NCBI GenBank assembly: GCA_027493055.1
Contig: JAPUDO010000087.1
Coordinates: forward strand, 1 to 64,000
Reading direction: 5' to 3'
Origin: Niabella sp.
Lineage (GTDB): Bacteria; Bacteroidota; Bacteroidia; Chitinophagales; Chitinophagaceae
DNA length: 64,000 nt
The notes beneath the pieces were generated by a model that saw only the letters and a program-made list of their open reading frames with translations, ran no database searches and was not told the origin of the DNA. Numbering within the stretch: the stretch's first letter is position 1; every line of letters starts with the position of its first letter. Below are positions 1-7,923 of this stretch, piece by piece. The position numbers and the translations under genes are program-made.

Positions 1-74
1 GCATCCTTATCCAGTAATAAAAAAGCTTTGAGATTATTCTACATAATCCTATATTTTACATTTAAAATTTTACA

Positions 75-674
75 TTACTCCCTCCCAGCCCGGTATTTCA
101 CAATAAAACCAAAAGATTTTAGTTTATACCTGTCCGAAAGCAGCTCTGCCTGCAGGATATCCAGTTGTTTCTGTCGGTTATCTTTGGCTTTCGCAATCAG
201 GCTAAACATATAGTCCACCATATCAATGGCAGCCCTGGCAGTGAGCGGGCTCAAAGCCGTACTCCGGTTTTTCGCGCTGCCGGCCGTGGCGCTGTTATTT
301 GTATTACCGTTCAGCGCCACATCAATCTTTGAAAGAAACCCTTTCGATAAAGAGTCGATATTAATGGCTTTGGAGCCAATACAATCCAGCGCTTTTTTCT
401 TATGGGCATTATTGCGGATGCAATTGATAAGGCGTTCTTTAAAAACGGAATAGGCTATATCCATTTTCCCATATTCGTTTTGCACGTCTAAATAAACACT
501 GTACATATTGGATTTGCCATTTTCCTGCCGCAGCATATCATTAAACAGCGTGAGCTTATTTTCTACAAGAGTTTTAAAGGCTGTAAGCGCTACAAAACCG
601 CTTTCTGACCCGTCACTATTTTGAGCGCTAAGTGATAACCGGCCCAGCAGTAAAAGGACAAATAAATATCTCAT
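75..674 (-). CDS. Secreted protein of unknown function
   Basis: A 199-residue protein with a signal peptide (hydrophobic residues 3-16, cleavage probably after SLSAQ). The mature part looks largely helical, with charged and amphipathic stretches at about 25-110 and 150-190 and a low-complexity Asn/Ser/Ala linker at about 122-140. Two Cys (near 85 and 97) could form a disulfide. I do not recognise the family. It is the last gene, in transcription order, of the minus-strand block of exported proteins, but a 294-bp gap separates it from the next gene, so it probably has its own promoter. The first ATG is used because the signal peptide begins there. It could be a periplasmic helical protein; no enzymatic motif is visible. 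Confidence 0.7.
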   Translation of the reverse strand: MRYLFVLLLLGRLSLSAQNSDGSESGFVALTAFKTLVENKLTLFNDMLRQENGKSNMYSVYLDVQNEYGKMDIAYSVFKERLINCIRNNAHKKKALDCIGSKAINIDSLSKGFLSKIDVALNGNTNNSATAGSAKNRSTALSPLTARAAIDMVDYMFSLIAKAKDNRQKQLDILQAELLSDRYKLKSFGFIVKYRAGRE

Positions 675-936
675 GTGGAGTGATTTACTGCTTTATCGGA
701 AAAGCAGTAAAAATGTCATCAAAACAGGAGATTATTATACTGTTTTGCAACAGGGCAAACACATAAATATTTTTAACATCGTGGTTAATATGTTGATGAT
801 AATGCCATAAATGCACAAATATTTTATAAAAAATGAAGACATCTGATGTGAGCACTTAATTCTTTCGTTAGTCATTGCTTTAATTAATAGCGTCCTGAAT
901 CACAAGGCGTGATGTTTGCTTGCGAACGCTTCTGTC

Positions 937-966
937 ATTATTAATTATTAATCATTAATTGTCAAT
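937..966. repeat. AT-rich degenerate repeat (TTAATTATTAAT family)
   Basis: A run of overlapping TTAATTATTAAT/CATTAATT words lies directly against the 3' end of the lipoprotein gene at 969. The same word family recurs at about 47548-47592 around the start of the rhamnose kinase gene. It is one of several degenerate short-word repeat families in this window. Confidence 0.5.
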
Positions 967-968
967 TT

Positions 969-1724
969 TTACTTTTTAATATACTCGTAAGTCATGGTAG
1001 AAGAAGCTTCGCTGGTACTACTGGTTTCTTTATGGGTAAGCGGATAGCCCTCATCATTGTAGGTATAGGAATGAGTAGTACTACTGGAAGCAAGGCCGGG
1101 TGCGCTGAAAGTAGTTATACTAACAGCATTCTGGCTCACAAATCCCCTGTCCAGTATGTATACTTCGGAATAGGGATATACACTTTCCGGGTTTTTTGTG
1201 GTATAGTAAGAATAATCATTCTGGGTGGCCACGTTTCCGTTGGCATAGTACCAAATCTCTTTTGCTATATTTTTTTTATCCGCGGTATAAGTGCATACTA
1301 ATTTAGAGCCGGCAACGCCTGCCGCGGAATAAGAAACCCGTTCGTAACCATCAGCCGAATAATTAAAAACATAGTAATTGGCTACTACGTCAGCAGTATA
1401 GTATAATGATGATTTTGATAACTGCCCGGATGTGTTGTACTCATAAGTTCGGTATCCGGTACCCCAATCACTTTTTATAACCTGCCCGGCAGCGTTTCTT
1501 ATGTAGGTAGTACTGATCAGCTTTCCGCTTCCTGCACTGCTACTATAAACAGAGGAAGAAAGTTTATTATTGGCATCCAGCGTATAAGACTCGCTGGCAT
1601 TATCAAAGCCTTCTACATAGGCCCATTTAGACATAAATGTATTTTTGGCTTCGGGTGTGTCTTTATCTTTTGTACAGGACATTATTACAACAGCCATACA
1701 AAGGACATAAAATAATTGTTTCAT
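969..1724 (-). CDS. Lipoprotein with RHS/YD-like beta repeats (paralogue 1)
   Basis: A 251-residue lipoprotein: the signal peptide ends in a lipobox (VIMSC, Cys17) followed by a Lys/Asp-rich tether. The mature region is built from Tyr-rich beta segments of the form YxYNxxGQLxKSxxYY and YTYNDEGYPLTHKE, which resemble the YD/RHS or DUF4595-like repeats of Bacteroidota surface lipoproteins. It is a paralogue of the protein at 2446-3195: both share the leader-tether layout, repeated 'YDxxGxL' strands and a C-terminal TYEYI(I)K ending. With the DUF4082-like lipoprotein between them they form a minus-strand cluster, probably one transcript. The ligand is unknown. It probably sits on an outer or periplasmic membrane face. 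Confidence 0.75.
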   Translation of the reverse strand: MKQLFYVLCMAVVIMSCTKDKDTPEAKNTFMSKWAYVEGFDNASESYTLDANNKLSSSVYSSSAGSGKLISTTYIRNAAGQVIKSDWGTGYRTYEYNTSGQLSKSSLYYTADVVANYYVFNYSADGYERVSYSAAGVAGSKLVCTYTADKKNIAKEIWYYANGNVATQNDYSYYTTKNPESVYPYSEVYILDRGFVSQNAVSITTFSAPGLASSSTTHSYTYNDEGYPLTHKETSSTSEASSTMTYEYIKK

Positions 1725-1763
1725 AGTTATTGATTTTTTTATTTACTATAACTTTTGACTGCT

Positions 1764-2426
1764 TTATTTAGCCGTTACAAATTCAAACTGCTCGCCGCCA
1801 TATACTAACCCTACGTAGCTGCCGAGACTACCGTTATGCCATGGTGATATGTTCAAATCATCGGTGGGCAGAAAACCATAACGACCAACAGAAATTACAT
1901 TGCCGAACCCCAACGGCAAAGTTGCACCTGCCGACAGCGTAACCTGGTATTGGGTCTTATCTAAATCGTTGTAACAAACAGCATAGTGCCTTGCTTTTCC
2001 GGCGCCATCAGCATTCCATAGTTTTATGTTAGCCGTGGGAATACTGCTCCAAACAACTGTTCCTTTTGATGCGGCATCGGCATCAATCGTAATATCGGCA
2101 TAACCCATACGTTCGGGCTCAGATATTAACGGGTAGTAGACTCCGGCGGAATCGTTTGATACAAAAGTGTACAACTGTACCCGATATGTACCCGCAGATG
2201 GTGAGCGCAGGCCCAGCCGGCTGATGGTTCCCTCTTTATAGGCTATAAAACGCACACCTACCTGGTATTTCCCTTCTGATCCATCGGAGGTACCCTGTGT
2301 GCTTGCAGCGGCAATTTCTTTCATGGGATTAATGGTAATGGTTCCCTGTTTTCCGTTATTAGGTTTATCTTTTTTGCAGGAAACAAACACTGCAGCTGCC
2401 GTCAGCACAATGAATATGCTTTTCAT
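1764..2426 (-). CDS. Lipoprotein with DUF4082-like domain
   Basis: About 220 residues from the ATG that begins the signal peptide (MKSIFIVL). An in-frame start 39 nt further upstream would overlap the neighbouring gene and is less likely. The lipobox is VFVSC, followed by a Lys-rich tether. The body contains 'VGVRFIAYKEGTISRLGLRSP' and 'YRVQLYTF', which fit the DUF4082 beta-sandwich fold found in bacterial surface and carbohydrate-associated proteins, plus a long insert with 'GFGNVISVGRYGFLP'. The gene lies between two paralogous YD-like lipoprotein genes, which suggests that the three products act together at the cell surface. No catalytic residues can be named. Confidence 0.7.
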   Translation of the reverse strand: MKSIFIVLTAAAVFVSCKKDKPNNGKQGTITINPMKEIAAASTQGTSDGSEGKYQVGVRFIAYKEGTISRLGLRSPSAGTYRVQLYTFVSNDSAGVYYPLISEPERMGYADITIDADAASKGTVVWSSIPTANIKLWNADGAGKARHYAVCYNDLDKTQYQVTLSAGATLPLGFGNVISVGRYGFLPTDDLNISPWHNGSLGSYVGLVYGGEQFEFVTAK

Positions 2427-2445
2427 GATCATGGTTTTTGAATTG

Positions 2446-3195
2446 CTATTTAATAATGTATTCATAAGTAGTAGTGTACACGGTACTGTTGTCGGAGCTG
2501 CGCCGGCTGCTGGTTACAGGGTAGCCATCGCTGTTAGCTTCGTAGGTATAGGTGTAGGTTACAGGCGTTCCAGCAACACCATTATTATAATTGGTGACTA
2601 CATAGCTTTCTGTAGCAAAATCGCTTCTGTTCAAAAAACTAATCTGGCCGGTTCCGGAATAAACATTTTTTACAGTTTTGCTATATATGTACTGGTATTC
2701 CTGCACAAGAGTACCTGAACTATTATAGGTTTTGTACGATGCAACACTTTTTTTATCGGCGCCCCAGGTGTACACATATTTAGCACCACTGGGCAACACT
2801 TCTTCCACCCTGTCGGCGTAATAATTGTATTGGTACAATGTGCCCTTAGCTCCATCATTGCCATATCCCTGTTTTGTAGTCAGTCCGCCTTGTGCATCAT
2901 ACACATATTCCCAACGGTTGCTGCCCAAATTGGGGTAACGAAGTTTGATCATATTGCCTTTACTGTCATAATCGTAAACGACCACAATTTCTGAGCTACG
3001 GCCCTTATCCTGTATTTGCCCGGTAAGCCTGTTTTGATTATCCCAGCTATATTCGTTTATACCGGTATAGGTGCCGGACACCGTACTGGTACGGCTTAGA
3101 AGGTATTTCTTTTCCGGCGCCTTTACATCCTCCTTTTTTTTGGAGCAGGAAACAAACGCTACTGCAACAATCAGTATAAAGAGTAAATTTTTCAT
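2446..3195 (-). CDS. Lipoprotein with RHS/YD-like beta repeats (paralogue 2)
   Basis: A 249-residue lipoprotein with lipobox VAFVSC and a KKKEDVK tether. The mature part shows clear YD-type units: 'YSWDNQNRLTGQI', 'YDYDSKGNMIKLRY', 'YVYDAQGGLTTKQGY' and 'YTWGADKKSVASY'. It ends 'YTTTYEYIIK', like the paralogue at 969-1724. Such repeats form elongated beta structures in RHS proteins and many Bacteroidota lipoproteins. The 3' end overlaps the longest possible form of the next gene by 20 nt, which supports cotranscription. No toxin domain follows, so this is not a polymorphic toxin. The function is unknown. Confidence 0.75.
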   Translation of the reverse strand: MKNLLFILIVAVAFVSCSKKKEDVKAPEKKYLLSRTSTVSGTYTGINEYSWDNQNRLTGQIQDKGRSSEIVVVYDYDSKGNMIKLRYPNLGSNRWEYVYDAQGGLTTKQGYGNDGAKGTLYQYNYYADRVEEVLPSGAKYVYTWGADKKSVASYKTYNSSGTLVQEYQYIYSKTVKNVYSGTGQISFLNRSDFATESYVVTNYNNGVAGTPVTYTYTYEANSDGYPVTSSRRSSDNSTVYTTTYEYIIK

Positions 3196-3216
3196 AAATA
3201 TTAATCATTAATTAGA

Positions 3217-3783
3217 TCAAAAAGGAATCGTAGCGCTCACGGTTCTTTTATCACCGCTTCTTGTATATAACACCAGGTCTTTTATTATTACGGTACGGTT
3301 ATTTACCTGGATACTTCCGGTAGATTTTTCGGACCCTGTAAATGTTTCATCACCAAACCCATTTCCCACACCCGATAAAGAAACTGCTACAATGCCCGGT
3401 TTAGGTTCGGTCATGGGTAATGAAGATCCGTTATCGTATATTTTTAAATCAGGATTACCTGTAGCATCTTTTTCTGTTAAAAAAATCACCTGCAGTAATT
3501 CATGGTTGGCATCCATAGGATCATCGCTTTCGTTGTGCTGGCAGAGTACGGAAAAATTACCCTTTTCCTTGTCCCCAAAGTACTGGGTTTGTATTTTGCC
3601 GCTCACCTCTTTGCCGTCAAAACTGAATTTGCCGGTTTTTTCTTCTTCATCATTAACGGTAAGTCCGGCTTCGGCAGCTTTTTCTGTTACAGTATCGTTT
3701 ACCTTTTTACCTGTATGATCACCGCAGGAAAACAACAGGGCAGAAAAAATAAGCGCTGGCAGCATTACTCTTTTCATGTGCAT
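3217..3783 (-). CDS. Small lipoprotein, paralogue of the protein at 4093-4605
   Basis: A 188-residue lipoprotein (lipobox LLFSC; the second ATG at 3777 is equally possible as start). The shared core 'F.F.GKEVSGKIQTQYFGDKEKGNFSVLCQ' closely matches 'GDITYSGKVSTQYFGDKVKDGFSIVCQ' in the neighbour at 4093-4605. Both also share 'EKSTGSIQVNNRTVIIKDL' / 'EESTGSISVEGNKLVLKNL'. These beta-rich single-domain lipoproteins are of unknown function. An operator-like 21-bp-spaced direct repeat upstream (3849-3876) is conserved in front of both genes, and the LytTR two-component system just beyond suggests a regulator. Confidence 0.75.
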   Translation of the reverse strand: MHMKRVMLPALIFSALLFSCGDHTGKKVNDTVTEKAAEAGLTVNDEEEKTGKFSFDGKEVSGKIQTQYFGDKEKGNFSVLCQHNESDDPMDANHELLQVIFLTEKDATGNPDLKIYDNGSSLPMTEPKPGIVAVSLSGVGNGFGDETFTGSEKSTGSIQVNNRTVIIKDLVLYTRSGDKRTVSATIPF

Positions 3784-3809
3784 TGGTTTATTGTTTTTGA
3801 ATGTTTATA

Positions 3810-3817
3810 TAAAAATA
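3810..3817 (-). promoter_or_regulatory. Candidate -7 promoter box, TATTTTTA
   Basis: On the minus strand TATTTTTA matches the Bacteroidota -7 consensus TAnnTTTG at all fixed positions but the last. It lies 31 nt downstream of the operator half-site, the same spacing as in the paralogous promoter (4645-4652). The coding start is about 30 nt further on. Confidence 0.4.
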
Positions 3818-3848
3818 AATTGCACCGGTGCGTGAACACAAATACAAC

Positions 3849-3876
3849 CGATGAACGGCAATTGAAAATCGATGAA
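3849..3876 (-). promoter_or_regulatory. Direct-repeat operator candidate (TTCATCG-N14-TTCATCG), copy 1
   Basis: Two perfect copies of CGATGAA (TTCATCG on the coding strand) start 21 bp apart, two helical turns, inside a longer conserved stretch. The same arrangement occurs at 4684-4711 in front of the paralogous gene. Paired direct repeats at 21-22 bp are the usual operator layout for LytTR-domain regulators, and a LytTR regulator is encoded at 6847-7557. Assignment to that regulator is inference. Confidence 0.55.
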
Positions 3877-4092
3877 GGAAGAGAGAAGGTAGAATGTAAA
3901 ATGTAGAATATTAAGTTGTAGAATGCTAAGCTCAGGACAGGACAGTTGCTTCTGACTTCCGACTTCGAACTTCTTGACTTTCCGTCTTTCGGTCTTTCCC
4001 GACTATTCCATTGCTTCAAACCAGTACCAAATATCAGGCATCAAATCCTGTACCCTGCACGGTTTTGTACATCATATATATTACATCGCACA

Positions 4093-4605
4093 TCATCTAA
4101 AAGCCACCTCTGCATTAAGCGTCTTGCTGTGCCCATCAAGGCTAAAGAGCTTCAGGTTCTTTAATACCAGCTTATTGCCTTCTACTGATATACTGCCGGT
4201 TGATTCTTCTTTGGTAACAAACTCCTGACTGCCAAGCTTAGCGCCAGACAAAGCAATATGCGCTTCACCCGGCTCTATAGCGTAAAAACCTCCGGCAGGT
4301 TTTAACGATCCCTTTGCCTGCGCTTCGCTGGCAAATGTAGCTTGTAGCAGGGCGTAAGGTTCATCCTGCTGACAAACAATGGAAAAACCATCTTTGACTT
4401 TATCTCCAAAATACTGAGTAGAAACTTTACCTGAATAAGTAATGTCGCCGACAGAAAAATCTGCTGTTTTACCAGACGGCCTGTCCAGCCCTAATGCCAG
4501 ATCCGCAGCATCTTTGGTCATTGTATCAGCAGGCATGGTATTTTTATTTTCCGTGCAGGAAACCATTAGCACTGCCAGCAATAAGATTGCTGAAATATTT
4601 TTCAT
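4093..4605 (-). CDS. Small lipoprotein, paralogue of the protein at 3217-3783
   Basis: A 170-residue lipoprotein with lipobox VLMVSC and a short polar tether. The core 'GKVSTQYFGDKVKDGFSIVCQQDEP' and 'ESTGSISVEGNKLVLKNLKLFSLDGHSKTL' are shared with the preceding paralogue. The fold is predicted beta-rich. The paralogue pair, each with its own promoter and the same operator-like repeat, looks like a tandem duplication that carried its upstream control region along. The gene ends about 309 nt before the paralogue, so the two are separate transcription units. The function is unknown; a sensor ligand or envelope-stress reporter for the neighbouring kinase would be possible but is not shown. Confidence 0.75.
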   Translation of the reverse strand: MKNISAILLLAVLMVSCTENKNTMPADTMTKDAADLALGLDRPSGKTADFSVGDITYSGKVSTQYFGDKVKDGFSIVCQQDEPYALLQATFASEAQAKGSLKPAGGFYAIEPGEAHIALSGAKLGSQEFVTKEESTGSISVEGNKLVLKNLKLFSLDGHSKTLNAEVAFR

Positions 4606-4644
4606 TTTCGCTGGTTTATATGATCAAATAATTTATTATCAATA

Positions 4645-4652
4645 CAAACCTA
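4645..4652 (-). promoter_or_regulatory. -7 promoter box TAGGTTTG
   Basis: A perfect match to the Bacteroidota -7 element TAnnTTTG on the minus strand, about 40 nt before the lipoprotein start at 4605. The direct-repeat operator (4684-4711) lies 31 nt upstream of the box, which places the half-sites near -46 and -67 relative to the expected start of transcription. That is a typical activator position. Confidence 0.6.
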
Positions 4653-4683
4653 AAAGGCAATACTGCGCCTTAAAAAATATACC

Positions 4684-4711
4684 CGATGAAAGGAATTTAA
4701 AAATCGATGAA
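4684..4711 (-). promoter_or_regulatory. Direct-repeat operator candidate, copy 2
   Basis: CGATGAA at 4684-4690 and again at 4705-4711 (21 bp start to start), embedded in the pattern CCGATGAAnGGnA and AAAATCGATGAAnGA also seen at 3849-3876. The distance to the -7 box (31 nt) is identical in the two promoters, which argues for a functional site rather than leftover duplication alone. Confidence 0.55.
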
Positions 4712-4725
4712 AGAATGCAAATTTG

Positions 4726-6825
4726 CTATACTGGTAATGAAATAGTAGCAATAGTCCTATTACCCGAAGGGTTGGAAAAATAAATACCGGCATTTATTTT
4801 TTGAGCCAGCTCATGAGTAATATGTAGACCAAGCCCGGAGCCGGATACCGCATTTTGCCAGTCAGCAATGGCGCTTTCATAGTCCTGCTGCGAGAAGGTT
4901 TTGCCGTCATTTTCAATAGTAATCAGGCAGGCATGGTTAAGCTGTACCGCCGAAATGCAGATAGTGCCGTTATCGGGTGACGCTTTTATTGCATTTTGCA
5001 GAAGATTGCGAATAATGGTTTGCAGATAATATACATCTGTTTCAACTACCATACTGTTTACTATATCATTTTTATAGCTAATATTTTTTGTTACACTGCT
5101 TAGTTGCAGCAGGCTTTGACAGGAAGTCACCAGTTCTGCAATACTTAGCGGTTGTGTTTGTGTTTTAAACTCGCTCATTTGAGTTTTGCTCCACAACAAA
5201 AGATCTTCCATTGTTTCAAGCAAAGAACCGGTAGCCTCCTGGATATTACTGCTTAAAGTTTGTTTTTGCTGCTCGCTTAATGCACCAGGATTTAGCTGCT
5301 GCAGCTTTAAAAACTGGTACACCTGGTTAATGGGCGAACGCAGGTCGTGGCCGATAATACCAAACAGTTTTGCCTTGGTTTGATTAGCCGCATCCAACTG
5401 CTGGTTTAAGGTAGTGAGCGTTTTATTTTTATCATCTAACAATGATGCCGTCTTTCTTTTGTTCCTGTAAATAATCAAAAGCAATACAGCAATCAAACCC
5501 AGCAATAAAAGCCCTGCAACCATCCAGAAGCGCTGTTGGCGTGCTGCATCTAATTCTATATCCTGACTTTCTATCTGTTGCTGTTTATTTTTGTTCTGAT
5601 AAATAGCCTCCATTTCTGAAATGTTCAACGATACCTTTTGTGTGGTAAGCGTATCAGCAATAAAGCAGTAATTTTTAAAATTGTCCAGTGCGGCGGCTGT
5701 GTTGTTGGTCATGATATTGGCTTCCGTCAGGGATTTCAGTAAGTCGGCATATTGCTCCCTGCTGTATTTATCTGCCACCGGTTGTGCCATATTGTAATAC
5801 CGGAGCGCAGCGTTATAATCTCTCAATGCCATGTAATAATCGCCATAAGCAAGGTGTACGGCATAAAGCATAATTTCTTTATTGTCTTGTTTCGCCCGCA
5901 CATCAGCTTTGCGGATATATGCCATAGCCGTTGGAGGATCATTTTCTTTGAGCGCCAAAGCGGCTATTTCCAGATTGGAAGATACAGCCTCAGACCATGC
6001 GCCGGGCGCTTTGGCAATGGTTTGGTGTAGCAGGTCATAATATTTCCTGGCCTGCTGCCGGTTGCCCCACATTGCATAGCCCCTGACAAACTTTCCATAA
6101 GCTGTAATATCCACCGGAATGGAAATACCCAGATAAGGACTTGCTGCTTCCAGGTATTCCAAAGCCTTTTCAGGCTGCTTCAATTGTAAGTAAATTTCGG
6201 CTACCATCATCAGCTTAACTGCATAATCGGTTTTTATTTTGGGAACAGAAGTGGTATCCACCTTTGCCTTATGCAGTTCAGCGCTTTTAAGAAAGTAATT
6301 AAGCGCAATGGTATAATAACTTTTCTGTTGCTGATTGTACAGCCCCATATTATAATAAATATCACCTTTATTCTTTAAGGTATCTACTGTTTCCACTAAA
6401 TATTTTAATTGCTGGAAAGCCCGGTCGGCTTTAGCCTGCAGCCCCATATAATGATAAATGGAAACCAGGTTGCCTAAAGATTTGGTGCTTAATTCTATTA
6501 ACCTTCCTTTTTCCGCCGCTGAATACGCTTTTTCAAAGTAAATACTTGCCGAATCAAACTGTTGTTTATAATAATAACCCGAAGCTATTGCCTGGCTGAA
6601 AAGATACTGATCCGCATAATCATTTTTAGGTGTAAGGGCAAGCCCTGCTTTGCCATCAGTGATAAGCACATCAAAACTCGCGGGTTTACCGGAAAAAGCC
6701 GCCTGTGTTTGCTCTACAGATTGCTTTTTTTCCTGTAACAAAGACTGTTGTTCCCTGCTTTGGGCTTGCGCACAGCAAAGAACACACACAACCAGTAAGG
6801 TGGTAAAGAGTGACTGAATATACAT
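4726..6825 (-). CDS. TPR-containing sensor histidine kinase
   Basis: A 699-residue kinase: signal peptide (1-21), a periplasmic TPR superhelix (about 60-400; units such as 'DIYYNMGLYNQQQKSYYTIALNYFLKSAELHKA'), a coiled coil, one transmembrane helix (about 432-455), then a HisKA domain with the phospho-acceptor in 'GIIGHDLRSPIN' (His near 492) and a HATPase domain ending in 'SGSGLGLHITHELAQ'. The N-box is 'NLLQNAIKAS'. It follows the LytTR regulator gene by 21 nt, so the pair is cotranscribed and is probably a cognate system. TPR kinases of this layout are common in Bacteroidota; their signals are mostly unknown. The adjacent lipoprotein pair with matching operators is a likely target. Confidence 0.88.
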   Translation of the reverse strand: MYIQSLFTTLLVVCVLCCAQAQSREQQSLLQEKKQSVEQTQAAFSGKPASFDVLITDGKAGLALTPKNDYADQYLFSQAIASGYYYKQQFDSASIYFEKAYSAAEKGRLIELSTKSLGNLVSIYHYMGLQAKADRAFQQLKYLVETVDTLKNKGDIYYNMGLYNQQQKSYYTIALNYFLKSAELHKAKVDTTSVPKIKTDYAVKLMMVAEIYLQLKQPEKALEYLEAASPYLGISIPVDITAYGKFVRGYAMWGNRQQARKYYDLLHQTIAKAPGAWSEAVSSNLEIAALALKENDPPTAMAYIRKADVRAKQDNKEIMLYAVHLAYGDYYMALRDYNAALRYYNMAQPVADKYSREQYADLLKSLTEANIMTNNTAAALDNFKNYCFIADTLTTQKVSLNISEMEAIYQNKNKQQQIESQDIELDAARQQRFWMVAGLLLLGLIAVLLLIIYRNKRKTASLLDDKNKTLTTLNQQLDAANQTKAKLFGIIGHDLRSPINQVYQFLKLQQLNPGALSEQQKQTLSSNIQEATGSLLETMEDLLLWSKTQMSEFKTQTQPLSIAELVTSCQSLLQLSSVTKNISYKNDIVNSMVVETDVYYLQTIIRNLLQNAIKASPDNGTICISAVQLNHACLITIENDGKTFSQQDYESAIADWQNAVSGSGLGLHITHELAQKINAGIYFSNPSGNRTIATISLPV

Positions 6826-6846
6826 GGCGGTTAGAGGTTATTAAGT

Positions 6847-7557
6847 TTATAGTTTTAGCTGAGCCATTCCGGTCCGGTATGTTTTGCCTATAGGAATGAC
6901 CACATCACCACATATTATGTTATTCCCGGCAATACGGTTTATTTTGTAACATGCCACAGCATAGCTGCGATGCACCCTGATAAATTGCTCAGCAGGCAGC
7001 TTTTCCAGGAAACCTGTCAGCGTAGTTAAGGTAAGATAGTTTTTCTTTTCCGTCACTACTTTGGTATAATCCTGCATAGCTTCCAGGTAAATAATTTCAT
7101 GTAAAGGCAATTTTACCTGTTCGTACCCCTCTTTGACAACAATGAACTCTTTTTCAAACAACACCTCATAAGCGGCCGCTTTCTGCTTCATTGTCCAGTA
7201 TTCATGCAGCCTTTTAGCAGTTGCCGCAAACCGTGCTTCCGTAAGCGGCTTTAGTATATAATCAAACGCAGAAAGCTCAAAGCCATCCAGGGCAAATTCG
7301 GCATGAGAAGTAATAAAAATAGCAACGGGAACCTGTTGCCTTATAGCGCGCAGCACTTCAAGCCCTGTTAACTCCGGCATTTCAATATCCAAAAAAACCA
7401 GGTCGGGCTTTAATTCTTTAATGGCGGTAAGGCCTTCGCCGGGCGTATTATAATGGCCGCTATTTTTTAAAAAAGAAAAAGAGGAAGCATACTCCTGCAA
7501 CATTAACTGGTCCAGGAAGTTATCGTCTATTGAGATGTAACGGATGGGAGTTTCCAT
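6847..7557 (-). CDS. LytTR-family response regulator
   Basis: About 236 residues from the ATG (METPIRYIS); a TTG 21 nt upstream is less likely. The N-terminal receiver has the acidic pair DD11-12, the phospho-acceptor in 'DLVFLDIEMPELTG' (Asp57) and the conserved Lys in 'DYILKPL'. The C-terminal LytTR domain (about 140-236) contains 'IIYLEAMQDYTKV' and 'FIRVHRSYAV', the usual signatures. LytTR proteins bind paired 9-bp direct repeats about 21-22 bp apart as dimers. Two such repeats lie in front of the lipoprotein genes at 3777 and 4605. It is first in the operon with the histidine kinase. Confidence 0.9.
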   Translation of the reverse strand: METPIRYISIDDNFLDQLMLQEYASSFSFLKNSGHYNTPGEGLTAIKELKPDLVFLDIEMPELTGLEVLRAIRQQVPVAIFITSHAEFALDGFELSAFDYILKPLTEARFAATAKRLHEYWTMKQKAAAYEVLFEKEFIVVKEGYEQVKLPLHEIIYLEAMQDYTKVVTEKKNYLTLTTLTGFLEKLPAEQFIRVHRSYAVACYKINRIAGNNIICGDVVIPIGKTYRTGMAQLKL

Positions 7558-7770
7558 TGTAATAGAGCAGTAATTCAATCAAAAATAGGTTTTTAAACAC
7601 ATATTCTTTTATCCTTCAAATTTCCCATGTATATTTAATTATTATCTTTAACGGGCAGGAACCTTTGATACCCTGTTTTACGGGATGTTCATGGGCCTTT
7701 ATGTATTTCTTTTGAAAGAATTTCATGAGGCTGCATCCCAGGAAATGTTAAAATTTAAAAACGCAGAAAC

Positions 7771-7923
7771 ATGTCTTTACTCAATCAAAATAATAAGAAA
7801 GGAAAAAAGAACAATAAAAAAACGGATAATAAACAAAGCAGCGGCTCCAAATTCGCTCAAAAGCCCCAAACAAATGCGTTTGTAAGCAAACAGCAGAATA
7901 CCGGTTCACAAAGGGGAAGCTAA
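7771..7923 (+). CDS. Small basic Asn/Lys/Gln-rich protein
   Basis: A 50-residue ORF starting MSLLNQNNKKGKKNNKK and ending in GSQRGS. It is very rich in Lys, Asn, Gln and Ser with no hydrophobic core, so it is probably disordered and cationic; nucleic-acid or ribosome binding would be typical but is inference. The frame is free of stops, the codon pattern looks coding, and the gene ends by overlapping the convergent ATP-grasp gene by 4 nt. Longer frames in this stretch (7685-7885) lack protein character. I recall similar short basic proteins in other Bacteroidota but cannot name the family. Confidence 0.55.
   Translation: MSLLNQNNKKGKKNNKKTDNKQSSGSKFAQKPQTNAFVSKQQNTGSQRGS

Larger units (their letters stand above)
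3784..4092. other. 309-bp intergenic region with operator, -7-like box and degenerate repeats
   Basis: Reading leftwards (transcription direction), the region holds a block with CTTC-rich words at about 3949-4002 (CTTCTGACTTCCGACTTCG type), a TGTAAAATGTAGAAT run at about 3893-3925, then the direct-repeat operator (3849-3876) and a -7-like box (3810-3817). At about 4050-4092 lie TACATCxxxx words next to the 3' end of the neighbouring gene. Open reading frames here follow the repeats and have no coding character. Confidence 0.55.

Noticed and set aside
3774..4019. Small frames on both strands between the paralogous lipoproteins
   Set aside because: They consist of translated short-word repeat DNA and operator sequence, with no conserved protein character.
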